A stretch of DNA of 64,000 nt from Cyprinus carpio (taxonomy: Eukaryota; Chordata; Actinopteri; Cypriniformes; Cyprinidae). The notes under the pieces are model-generated. The model saw only the letters and a program-made list of their open reading frames with translations, was not told the DNA's origin and did no database searches. A program made the position numbers and the translations under genes. Every line of letters starts with the position of its first letter. The stretch's first letter is position 1. Of this stretch, positions 24,101 to 36,100 are shown piece after piece. The stretch spans positions 210,165 through 274,164 of the forward strand of contig NW_024879257.1 in NCBI RefSeq assembly GCF_018340385.1, written 5' to 3'.

Positions 24101-27100
24101 TGCTCTGACCAATACGGTACAGGTTTGGGGTCCAGGTCCAGGTGCTTGATCTACAGAGAAGGTTAGGTATGAATATTGGATGTCACAATTAGATACAAGT
24201 TAGCAGAGTAATGAAATAACTCTGGCAAGAATACTTTGAAAAATTCCATGAAGAAAAAAAGAGGAGTAAAACGTGATGATGAAATCATTGTTGAGACAAT
24301 ATAAAATGGGATGTGAGCTCGGCAGGCATCTGTCTGATCAAGTCTGATTTTGCATCTGAAACCTTCCTGACTCAAGAAATTCTTTTTGAAAAAAAGAGAA
24401 GTCTTTCTATGACATGCTTATTAACAAGATTTAATTGGATAACATCTTACCATCAGACAGCAGGCCTGCTTGCCATCCATGAAGCCCTTTTGGATAGCAC
24501 TTGGTGCCAAGATCTCATATCTATATGTCAAGGTAAAATAAAAAGAACTGTATTACATCTGATAACCTGTACCATGTAATATATTCGGCACAACATAGTA
24601 AAATCACACTTGTATTGAACTGCAAATTCGAGTCCAGGAAGCAAGTGGTATTTTTTACTTTTTGAATGTTGTGAATCGTGCAATGTCATTCTGGAGATTT
24701 TTTTTTATACTATTTTTTTAACTTGATATGCAGTTAGACAAGGTCAATAAGACAGTTAGTCTCACTAAATGAAAATCTCAGTCTAAAATAATTTAAAGCT
24801 ACCCACCGCTGTCTGAACTCTTGGAAGACAATTCTGTTAGGGAATCCTTGGCGGCAGATACGAATGCCCTCTAGCACAAACCATTACATCTCAAACTGTT
24901 CAAAGCACCAGGTGGGCATCCAACTTTCCCTTCCTGCCTGAAGGTGAAAAAAAAAAGTACCTTCAACATGCATATAAGACAGATATAAAACTAGACTGAA
25001 AATGATGAACCTGTGCCCAAACAGCATGGGTGGGTACCACCAATTTTAACATGGTATGCAGCAGTGAAGTGACGTACCCGCTTTCTCATGGTTAGGGATA
25101 ATGCAACGGACAACAGTTTGGCTGTGTGTTGTGCAGTGTGGTCATTAGTTTGGCCAAAGACTCTTTGTTTAAAGCTGGCCCACAGTACGGAACATTTGCC
25201 CTTCTTGGTCTTAGGATGCACCAGGTGCGAAGCTGTCTGACCATTTTGGCAATGGTTTCCAATCCAAACCCTACCCCCCACGGTCAGACTGAGAAATAAA
25301 AAATATAGATATGTCAGCAATTATTTTTATCTCCATTACTCTTTTGATGCCAATACTGTGCTTTGATTAACCAAAACGAAAAAAAGATGTAGATCCGGTT
25401 TCTATTTGTGACACCAATTATTAACATACATTCAGTGGTCGCAGCTGACTGGTGGATAGTTGTATGAAATATGAGAAGCTTGTTTAGCTGATACTGACCA
25501 TCCTTCCACAGATCTGCACAACATGGATTGGAGGAATTATTGAGCAGCGCGCTGTAACATTGTCATTTAAGGGGTCCATGTTCTTGGTCAGACCAAACTT
25601 ATGGCATTGTAGTCCACCTAATTGAGAAAGGGTAGGTTGGGGTCATGATATATTTAAATACAGAGTGTGAAAAATTCACTAGGAATGAACTGTGCATGTC
25701 TGCATTTTTGTTAACAATCTCCACAAAATTCAAGCTGGACATGATTATCACAAACCACAATTCCGTACAGTATATTGCAGGCCTGTTCTTGAGTTCTGAA
25801 TATGCCCCAGAGTCTGGATTCTTGGGTATTACATGCACATTGATGAATCACAATACTCTCCAGATGTAAATCAAATAAATATAATATTTTCCTTTAAGTC
25901 TGAACTTCAACCGTCCAGGCATAAGTGAAAGCACAGAGAATTCCGTCTTGTCCTTCAGTTGATTTAGGTTTTTTAGCAAATTGAGTATGATTAAATGAGT
26001 GTTTGTTGCAAGGTCTCCCACGGAGGAAAACATCTGTTGCCTTTGGAAAACAAACAACTCTTCATCCAGCAGAGCAGGATGCCTGGAGGATTGTTCTGTG
26101 GAGGAGTTTCAGTAAAGTGAGTTGACAGTACATTCTGTAACAATAAGACCAACCATTACTTCTACGCAAGAGAATTCCATACAAAAGTTTGCCTGTTACA
26201 GCAGAATCATTTGGTTCCTGCAAATGTACACAACACTCAAACTTACCGGCCCTTTGCAAATAAGCTCAATTGGCAAGGTTGCAAATCCAGCCAAAGTCAA
26301 TAAAGTTTCCCTTCGACTGCACTTCACGCTGGTTACTCTTCCTGCTCCAGGAGGATGACATGGTGGGGTTGATTGAACAGGTGCTGAAGCTTCTCATTTG
26401 GGGTGTAGTTGGATGCACAGAGCTGCTCAAACGAATTGTCCTGAATAAAGAACAAACAGTACTGCCATTAGCCTTTAATACGTTTGCCTTAGCGTCCTTA
26501 AAATACGTGTGATCTTGTTTTTTCAATCTTAATTCATTGAAACCACACTTTTTCAGATCCTCAAAGCGCTTCGCGCAAAGCCTGCAATCCAAGATCCCAA
26601 GGAATGAGGCACCCTGACGTTTCGTCTTGTCCACGTGCCTTATTAACTCTTAGAAGAATTCAACGGAACAAACGTTTCCTACATTGGCTTTAGCTCTAAA
26701 GCTTCAATGGCAAAATCAGCCTGTAAGGGGGAAAAAAAAGTTATATGATTGTTAATACTGTACGTACTTCCCATAATGACAATCATGCAGGGGATTTACA
26801 GTTTCATCACAGATTCTGAAGCGACATTACACAAGACACAACCTATACACTCTTCTTCAACTGTTCTTTGGTTTGGGCCTTCTGCACAACCTCACGACCC
26901 CACTTTAATACGTGGTTGTCAGAATGGCTGATTGTGTGAAGTCTGTCACATTAATGCCTTGGAGATGGCACAAACTTTCTGGGCAGCTGAGAATGGGACA
27001 CACGTTTCAGCAGTCATTATGAATTTATATTAGCCCTGAGAAGTCTTTAATTGGGCATTTTCCCCAATGTTTGTGGACCTGTGTTGTCTGGCAATGGTAG

Positions 27101-30100
27101 CCTGGTCCTGGTTTCCTCTCTTTCTTGAACTCAATGTTAACCCAACCCTGAAGCACAGTTGAGACAACTTTGAGGACATCTGACAAAAATAAATACAACT
27201 CAGGCTTATTTACTAAACTCTTAATACATATAGAAACGTTCATCTTGTTTATGGACACCATGTGTATTTTTTCACTGCTATTTAATACCGTTCTTTCTTC
27301 CAACAGTGATTGAAGCACATGATATCCATGGCCTCCATGGTTTCTTCATACATTTCATCATCCTGGGTTGCCTGGGAATCTGTGACATGGCCCAGCCGAG
27401 AGGAAGAAGAGGGGAAACGGTAGTTGTTGAAGTTTTCAAGCAAAAGCTCCTCTGCCAATAGAGAATAAAAATCCACAAGACATATAGCACACAGTACGCA
27501 GCACAGTACCGTTTATGCAAGAACTATCCCTTCATTATAATACTCAGTCTGTCTGTGTCAGTCTTAGGTTATATCCAATGAAAAACTGTCACAATATACC
27601 AATATGTTACTGACAAATTGAGTGTCTCCACCTACCACGTAATTTTCTCCCTTTGCTCCAGCTACACATGTAGTTTATAGAAGATGTGGAAAGCTCTTTC
27701 AGTTTTTGCTTGTTCTGATACAAACGAGATTTCTCAAACAGATCTGAAGTGATTTGCATTAAGGTGAAACTTTGCAGAGATAAAACTGTTTCAATTCATA
27801 TTCTAATTGTATTATTAATTTCAGGATGTGCGGATTGCTCTGCCATCTGTGTCTGGCTCTCTCATTTACAAGTCACAAGGATACAGGTCTCATGTTGGCT
27901 CCAACTAATCTATGAACCTGTCACATCAAAGTTATATGCGGATGGAATTTGCCCTGTAAAGACAATTTTTTTGATGAAACCAGTAATTAATTCAACGTCT
28001 TGGTTGATGATTGGGGGACAGGCCGTTGTGTGGGGAATCTGCTATAATTACGATCAAGCACGATCTTCGCAAACTTACAAATCGGGAAGAGTTGTCATGG
28101 TCATTCTTGATGGTCTTGGCATTACAAAGGCCTCTAGAATGGATTGGCCTGCAGTAGTTGCTTTTGCCAGCTCACCTACGGTTACCAGGGGTAGAAAGTA
28201 ATGAGGAATCATTCCATTAGCAAAAACAAGTGAAAACACCAAGAAAAAAGGAAGAGAAAAAAGGAGAATGGGACAGAGCCAGAGAGATTGGGAATATAAA
28301 AGAAAAAAACAAGACGATGCACAAATAAAAAGTCAGAAGGACAGCTAACAAAAAGGCACTCTTTAGAGTACAATGCAACTTAATAATTTATAAATGTTTT
28401 GCAGGACGAAAAAAATTGGCGAAACTGTAATACATTTAGCCACAAAAATAATCGTGGATGTGTGCTTAAAGATACAAGTACCTTAAAATCTCAGTTGCAC
28501 AAAAACAAGTTAGGTCATGTCCATTTATTTGGGGCATAATCCCCTATATCCAAAAGAATGCGGTTCTGTTTCCAGATGCCAAATCTTATGCAGTTGAAGA
28601 AAGAAAAAGCCCTGCCAGCATGTCCACATTATACAAGGTTTATCAAGAGGGATTTGGTTTTGGCGGTCATAATAAGCATGTAGCGGAAAGGGACATATAA
28701 ATGGGGTTCGGGTTCATGACATGGATATCTCGTGAATAGAATCTTCAAGCGTTCACTTCAAACAGGACAAACGTACTCAGTGGGTATGCAACCCCGAGTC
28801 CGTAGAGAGCATTATTGCTGCTTTTGAGTCACAAAGCCTCTCGTTTCAGTTGACCACATAATTGAATTCTCATTTTGAGACTTAAAAAAGGCAGAAAATG
28901 GTTTTCAACCGTTGGACAAAAACTTTCGATTTTTTTTTGTCTTTCTTACTGAGCATCAAAAAAAAGAAACTATCTAGACCCAAAAAGAAGATACTACCAG
29001 AGATAACCAGCCTTGCCGCTCACTCTGACGAAGGGGAAAGAGATCGCTGATAGCTTCAGATACTGACAAAGAAAAATAAAGTAAACTAGAAAAGAAACAG
29101 AAGAAGTGACATTTAGAATGATGGAGACAGAGAGATTGTTGGGAAGAAAGAGGACAGAGTTGGTAGACTGTATCAACATTCATAAAGCACTTGGCTGAAT
29201 TTGGCAGATTCTTTCAGTGGTCTCAGGGTAAAATCATATCAGCTAACAGATGACAGCTTCATTGGTCCACAGAGTGCCAGTCAGAGTATGTGAGTGGTAT
29301 GGAATGGAAGAGGAATGTGCAGCGGAGTTGCGTTATATTTGAACTCAAAACATTCGTGTTTTCTCTTGCGCTCCATCGCAAAATATAACAAGTTTAAAAA
29401 ATAGCCCATAGTGCAATTAAATGTCAGCAAGAAATCAATGCGTTTTAAACAAATTTTATAGACTATTAAGCACTCAAAAGAAAAGAAAGATGGAAAAGAC
29501 AAAAATGAAAAATGTTTAGTAAAAATTCATGACGAATGATGCAGTTTAGGGGACTTTAAAGTGTGGGCTAAGGGGCATTTACACAACATTGTTTTCAACT
29601 AAAACCATAAACCTTTTTATTCTTTTTAGTCATTCATTCAGTTTTGGGGGCCTAAAAATATGCTAAGTTTTGAAACAAAGACACGTTGTGTTTCTTTACA
29701 AAGTGAATCTACAACTACTGGCTTGGCGTACATAATACAGCATTTTTGTGGATCCGTGTGAATGTGTTTGTGTACAGATGGTAATGAAACAAACAAACAT
29801 AAGGAAAAAAACTATTTTTTTTTAATGCATCGTTGTCGTGTAAATGTACCATAAATGTTCATTTTACATTAAACTAAAGTCTAATCTTCCAGATCCGTAG
29901 TCTATTCAAACTTTCAAACACACATACAATGGACCATCGTTTTGAATCAATGTTCATGAAGTTAGAAAAAATAATTAGAGAATACAGTAGGAAAAATAAT
30001 TGGGTGCAAACTCTTGAGGTTTCATATCAATACCAGTCAGTGGAGAAATGAACAAGCTTATGAAGGAAATAAAGAATATCTGTCGTTTATCTACTCCATC

Positions 30101-33100
30101 TACATACTCTGGATGTTCTCTCCTCACTCAAATACACCTTACTTTATTTAAGTTCTTTCCACCTAAAAGAAAAAAACACCAATAATTTCAACTTTGAACT
30201 TTTCAGAGCCCAAATAAATACTTATAAATAGGATATCAGAAGAAGTGTTTAGTAAATTTCAAAGTAGTGCATTCAAATGTAACGAAACAACTTTAGGAAC
30301 CAAAAACATAACTATTATGGGCATACCTTAAGCTCATATGCATGGCAGTTATACGCCAAATGTTCTAAAACCAGCTATAATGTGTACATATATTTTGGTT
30401 TCCTTGCATATCTCTCAGATCGCACAGTAAGTACACATTAGCACAGATCTACACTGAGATGGTGTTTTTATTCCTTATGCACACACATATGAAGCTTGAC
30501 AGATGATGCACATTAACCTGTGGTAGATTAATAAGTGATAATGGAAAAATGAGAAAAGGATATGACTGTCAATAACTATAAAAGCTATACGATTGGCATG
30601 CACACACACTGTGCTCCAGACAGATTAGCTCAATGCCAGGCATCCGCCTGGCAAAGAAAAAGTTAACTACATCTCAGATGGGGGAATGGTACCAATAATG
30701 ATCTAACGGGCATAATCTTGATTTTACATTATTTTTATATAATGATTTTTTTTAAACATCATGCGAACACTGGAGCTCTTTGGCACATTGTCTACAACAT
30801 TTAAACAGTAGCCATAATGGGTGGTTTTGTTTAGAGGTGGTCCCTCCATGTAAGACTTGTCTAATGTCACTCTTTCAGTGAGAAACTCAAGCATGCAAAC
30901 TCTCAAACCCACACAAGAAGTTTTACACAATCCTTTTTTACTCACATAGGCAAACTGTTGTCCTGTATGTTGCTATTTGAGGAAATTCATTAAGGAAATT
31001 CGTCATTAGATAAGTGTAAACTAAGAGCATTCTGTTGCATTCACTGGTTTCTCTTCTTTTAGCAAATGTACAACAAGTCTTGATTTCCTTATGGGATACA
31101 AATGGCTCAACAGCATATAATCCAAAACATATTTTACGCATCAGGTAAAATAAAAAGCCAGTACAAGAGCCAGCATAATCTTTGTGATAAATGGAATATG
31201 ATATCAAAACATTAAAGACTGAAAGGAATGTTCTTATCTGTTCAAAAGTTTGACCTTTGCACATCATTACTTAGTAATTTAAAAGGATTCAGAATGTCAG
31301 ACTTTGATTCAAAAAGAATGAGGTCAAAGTAAGGACAGAGGTTATCAAAAAGAGACAGGAGGTTATCAAAGAGAGAAAGAAGAACTTTTCAGACTATTTG
31401 TACCATAGCGCTTTGTTTCTTTTTCTTGCCTTTGTGGGACGGCGCTACCACAGCCAAATACTGGATGACTTTTCTTAAAGGGTGTTTTCATGTTTTTCCC
31501 AGCACCTGATTCGCCACTAGGAAGAAAGCAACAGTGAATGACAAAACTGTGTTCTTTCATTCAATAATACCTATGATCAAAATACCAGTTTTTTTGCAAG
31601 GCATCAAAAGAACAGCATTACAGTTTTAAATTTGATGTTTTTTTGAGTTTTTTTGAAAGGAATGAATAGAAATGTTGTATACTTATAAATATAAGTATTA
31701 GGTGTCTTGACACTAACTGGCACTATATTTGCTGTGTACAGAGGTCATGTATTTTTTCAGCTTGTCCACCTTATTTATGACCATCAACAGAGGAAAAGTA
31801 ATGGCAGTGAATACAAAACACATGAACAGAGATACCAAGAAAATTATAAATCATTAGGAGAAAATTTGTTTGAAATAAATGGTTTTTGACATCTCTCATG
31901 TTCAGCAAGGCTGCATTTATTTAAAAAACCCCAGTAAAATAGCAATATTGTGAAATATTATTACAATTTAAAATAACTGTTGTCTGTTTTCTGACATTTT
32001 CAGCATCATTACTCCAGTCTTCAGTGTCACATGGTTCTTCATAAATCATTCTAGTATGCTGATTTGCTGCTCAAGAAATGTTTCTTATAATTAAAGTTGA
32101 CAACATTTGTGCTGCTTAATATTTTTGTGGAAACTGTGATTGTGAAGTTCAAAACAACAGCATTTATTTTAAATATTTTTTTGTAATAATTTAAGTCTTC
32201 ACTGTTACTTTTGATTGATTTTTTTGAATTATCATCTATAATTTACCTTGTTGTAAGGGGTTACAGTGCACTATTGCCCTTCTATGATGAGGAAATGAAA
32301 GAGATATGAGCTAGAACCTTCATTCTGACAAGCTTTAACATTTCCATATTAGGAAAATGAGGCTGGGATCCACAGGCCCGGCCTGCAGCCCAAGCGGCTG
32401 GTCTTTGGCAGGGCAGCGGATGCCCTCAGATCAGTTCACTCAAAACACTCCTCCAATCCACATATAAAGCCATTTTATGGCGGCACTTTACGCTGCCTTG
32501 TTATGCTAGAGCAAGTGTTTTTGACCTTTATGAAAGTATAGTAAAATGCAATACTGGTTATAGCGTTACATAGCCATAGCCAAATGGTGATTGAAGTACT
32601 GCCGACTATTCTCCATACGCACGCAGATGCAGGATAAGATGTATGCAGGAAAACACGTGTGATTTTTAATAGAGCCTCAGGATCGTCTGCTTTTTTTAAC
32701 AATCCGTGTGTTTTAACAGTTATAACAGTACATTTTAATAATAAAATCATTCCTCCGTCTCTCAAAAAGACTCTTTGAGAGCAGCTCCTCACAAAAAAAA
32801 AAAGGTCAGCCGATGCGCCAAGTGGAAACATCTGATATCATTAGAGAATTCTGCTGCCCTAGACCAGAGCAGTTTACCCTCCAGCAAAAGTTCTAAATGC
32901 CCCACTCGCAGTTCCGTATTCCCACCACTAAGAGGAAGTTTTGGCGGGACCTTATCAAATGCGTGACCTCCAACAATGACACATCCGAATCAACACCATT
33001 TTATGTTAACGATCCTCATATTTCACAAGCTAGTTTTATTACCACACAAATGTTAAAACAATGATATCGCCATTGAACCATCATTTTATTAGATCTTTTC

Positions 33101-36100
33101 ATGCTAGAGAAACAGTTATCGTTTCGCATGTTTTTTTCAATGTTTTCTCAGGACAGGCGTGCCTAGAGATGCGCAAACCAATTATGCCCAGTGTGATGAC
33201 TAAAAAACAAAACATAAAGGAGCCAAAGAATTAGATTTAGAATTCAGCGAACAGAGGGCATATTTTTTTTTTGTTTTTTTTTTTTTTTTTACCCTGTGCG
33301 TACACTGAATCGGAGGAGGCCGTGACCGTAGGAGTTCATCGCCCTGTTCCCACTGTAATAGTAGAAGGAGTGCTTTGCAACTGACCACATTTTAATTGTT
33401 AAATATTAGTATTAGAAGAGGCTTTAGACTTGAGGGATTTGATCATTAGTCTTAAATTCATCAAAAACTGCCTTTACTTTTTTCAGGAATGTAAACCAGT
33501 AACCCCTCTGACGCAGATGGAAATGCCCCCTGCTCTAAACCACTGTCAGGATGACATTGATCATTTTTTTTTTTTAAATCATTATAGGAGCTCTCAATTT
33601 TTTATTTTTTTCTTTTTTTTTTTTTTTGATTAAATGCTGTGGTTTACAGAAAATGCAAGATAAAAAACATTTCAAATTGCATTTTTATTTTGTTTTGTTA
33701 TTGTTTTGTACAAGCCCACCTTCAAAAATGAAGACTTAATACAAGACACTGATGGGTACTCAAATGTCTTTAGACTCTCAAGGTACTTCTAAAACAGGGT
33801 TGCCAGTTATTTCTATTTAGTCAATCAAGTTTAGCTTGTTACTATCTTCTATCGATTTAGCTAATGTGTGTTAGCCCATCATCCCTTATGAAATAAATCT
33901 GGTTTTATGTGCTTTGGTTTTATTGTAGTATAACCATGCGTTAATTTTCGTAAGGGATAAGAATATTGTCAGCTGCTAATGTATGACAATTTCTTGAATT
34001 AAAGCAAACCGAGAGTATTTAGATATTTAATTAATCATGGGACGTTCATTTTTGCATCCAGTAAATTTCAAGACTTATATGCTTATTCAATTAGGATATA
34101 ACGTATATAAGTGTTGCTGAAGGGTCTGAGACATATGATTAGCTGGTTTAATGCTCTAGACATTGATGAGGTATGCTTATGAATATGAGCGTGTGTTATT
34201 GATGTCTATTTCATTCCTGTAGTTTCACCGAAACACAAAAATTTTAAGTTCATTCTGCCCAGCCCACTGCGACGTCCTGGTGCAGAAGCAAGGACTTTAA
34301 GAATACTAATAAGTTTTAATTTTATATTGTTCTTTACGTTCCCATGAACTCAAGGACACTTTATAAGCTGAGACTATCAGCTAGGGATACTTCTTAGACT
34401 AACTGCAATTATTTTAGCGCAGCAAATTATAAACAATGAAAAAATGAACAGTGCAACAGAATAAGACGGGTCATCTCGCATATGTAGAAAGACAGGACAT
34501 GACATTACAAAGCGCAAAGAAAACTGTCAGGCTGGTGCTCATAGAAACCGCACGACAACATCCATGAAATACATTACGCGGCTGCTTATAAGCCTAAGGC
34601 GGGAAACGCTTCGTGAAAGTAAAACTAAACTGGTCTATGTATGAATACCAGCTTTTATTACAGCAAATCCATATAATTGCCACCATAATTCTCTAATAAT
34701 CTCTTGATTTGATGTGGAAGAAGCAAATTTACTCCACTCTTCTCTTGAGAGAGAGCAACACAATAAAATCCTTACTGAGGTCAACAAATGGGATAATCCA
34801 TTGATTCATTCTGCTCACAATTAGAAAACCATCTCAGATGACCTACGGCTCCATTTAAGCGTTTTTTAATCCTAACCGTACCACCAATGGATTGTTTAAA
34901 AAGCGCGAACAAAAAAAAAAAAAAAACATATTAACTGCGATAATATATTACAAGAAGTGATATGATTTTAAGGTGAAAACAAAATATGATCCTCCTTGAA
35001 CAATTCTAATACAATGAATTTTATACTTCAACTTTAAATAGGCAGGAGCTTGGTGTCTATTTCCCTAGATTCTGGAGGTATGGGTTCGCGAACGCCAAAC
35101 CAGCTAATCAGTCTGAATGTCTGAGCCTCGACTGGATTACAGCTCAAGCACTATTAGAACGTCTTCTGTCTGTAAACACAGCTGATCTGCACTATTGGTC
35201 ATTTTGGATATCGACTTCAACTAGGGCCAGGTTTCCACCGTACAGCATGAAGTCTGTTCCCGTCTCTGTGTCTTCCTAACTTAAGCACAAATCGAGGCAT
35301 TCAGCACACAGAATACCACATCTAAACATGCCATTGGGGAAACTGCACTCACAGCAAGGAGAGTTGAATGAAAACAAGATGCGCAGGTATTGTTTATCCC
35401 AGCTAGTAGAAAGTATATACAACAAGAATCGATAGATTCAAATACAAAATATTTATTATCCTAAGTTAGAACCTACATAGCCCGGCTATAATATCTTTTC
35501 TTTATTTCAAATGGAAACCAGTTTTAATTACACACGGCTGTGAATTAAAAAAAAAACAACAACGGAAAAAAACGGCATATGTAAGCAATGTAGACACATA
35601 CGTGAATTGAACCTATGCAAAAAACCCATCTTCCTTAGTCTACTGTTGCATAGTTTTCGACAAAGCCATGCCTCTTTCACACGAATCACACATCATGTTC
35701 TCCACCCACAGTGAAAAAAAAAAAAGGTCGGCTGTTGTGTGTCCTGGCCTCCACCCCAAGTGCCACCTGCTAGCTCAGAGAGTGAAATCTGCATTCTCAT
35801 GCACCCTTCCCTATAGGCTGTTTTTGTGTTGCGTTGCAGATATCGTCTTATGTAGACATAATTTTCCAAAGCTAAGGTCAAGACTATTCGGCGTTTGCTT
35901 TCAATTTTTGACAATTATACAATCCTGCTCATACCAAATAAAAATGCGCGACTTCTGTAATGTAGCATATTGTTCTGGTTCGTTATTAAAATGCAGTGGT
36001 TCTGGCAACTGTTTCATGCAATCTGATTCATATAAAGGCCACAAGTCAGGGACAAACTGTAAAACCCGACAGAATCCTTAAAGGGATCAGTATGATAGCA

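Noticed and set aside
27749..28201. 150-residue plus-strand ORF, the joint longest in the window
   Set aside because: It is the antisense of three myh11 motor exons (27636-27743, 27885-27953 and 28079-28175) and their introns; the minus strand has conserved myosin codons and splice sites.
35668..36081. 137-residue plus-strand ORF
   Set aside because: Lies in a myh11 intron with repeat-like sequence, no conserved motifs and no splice context.
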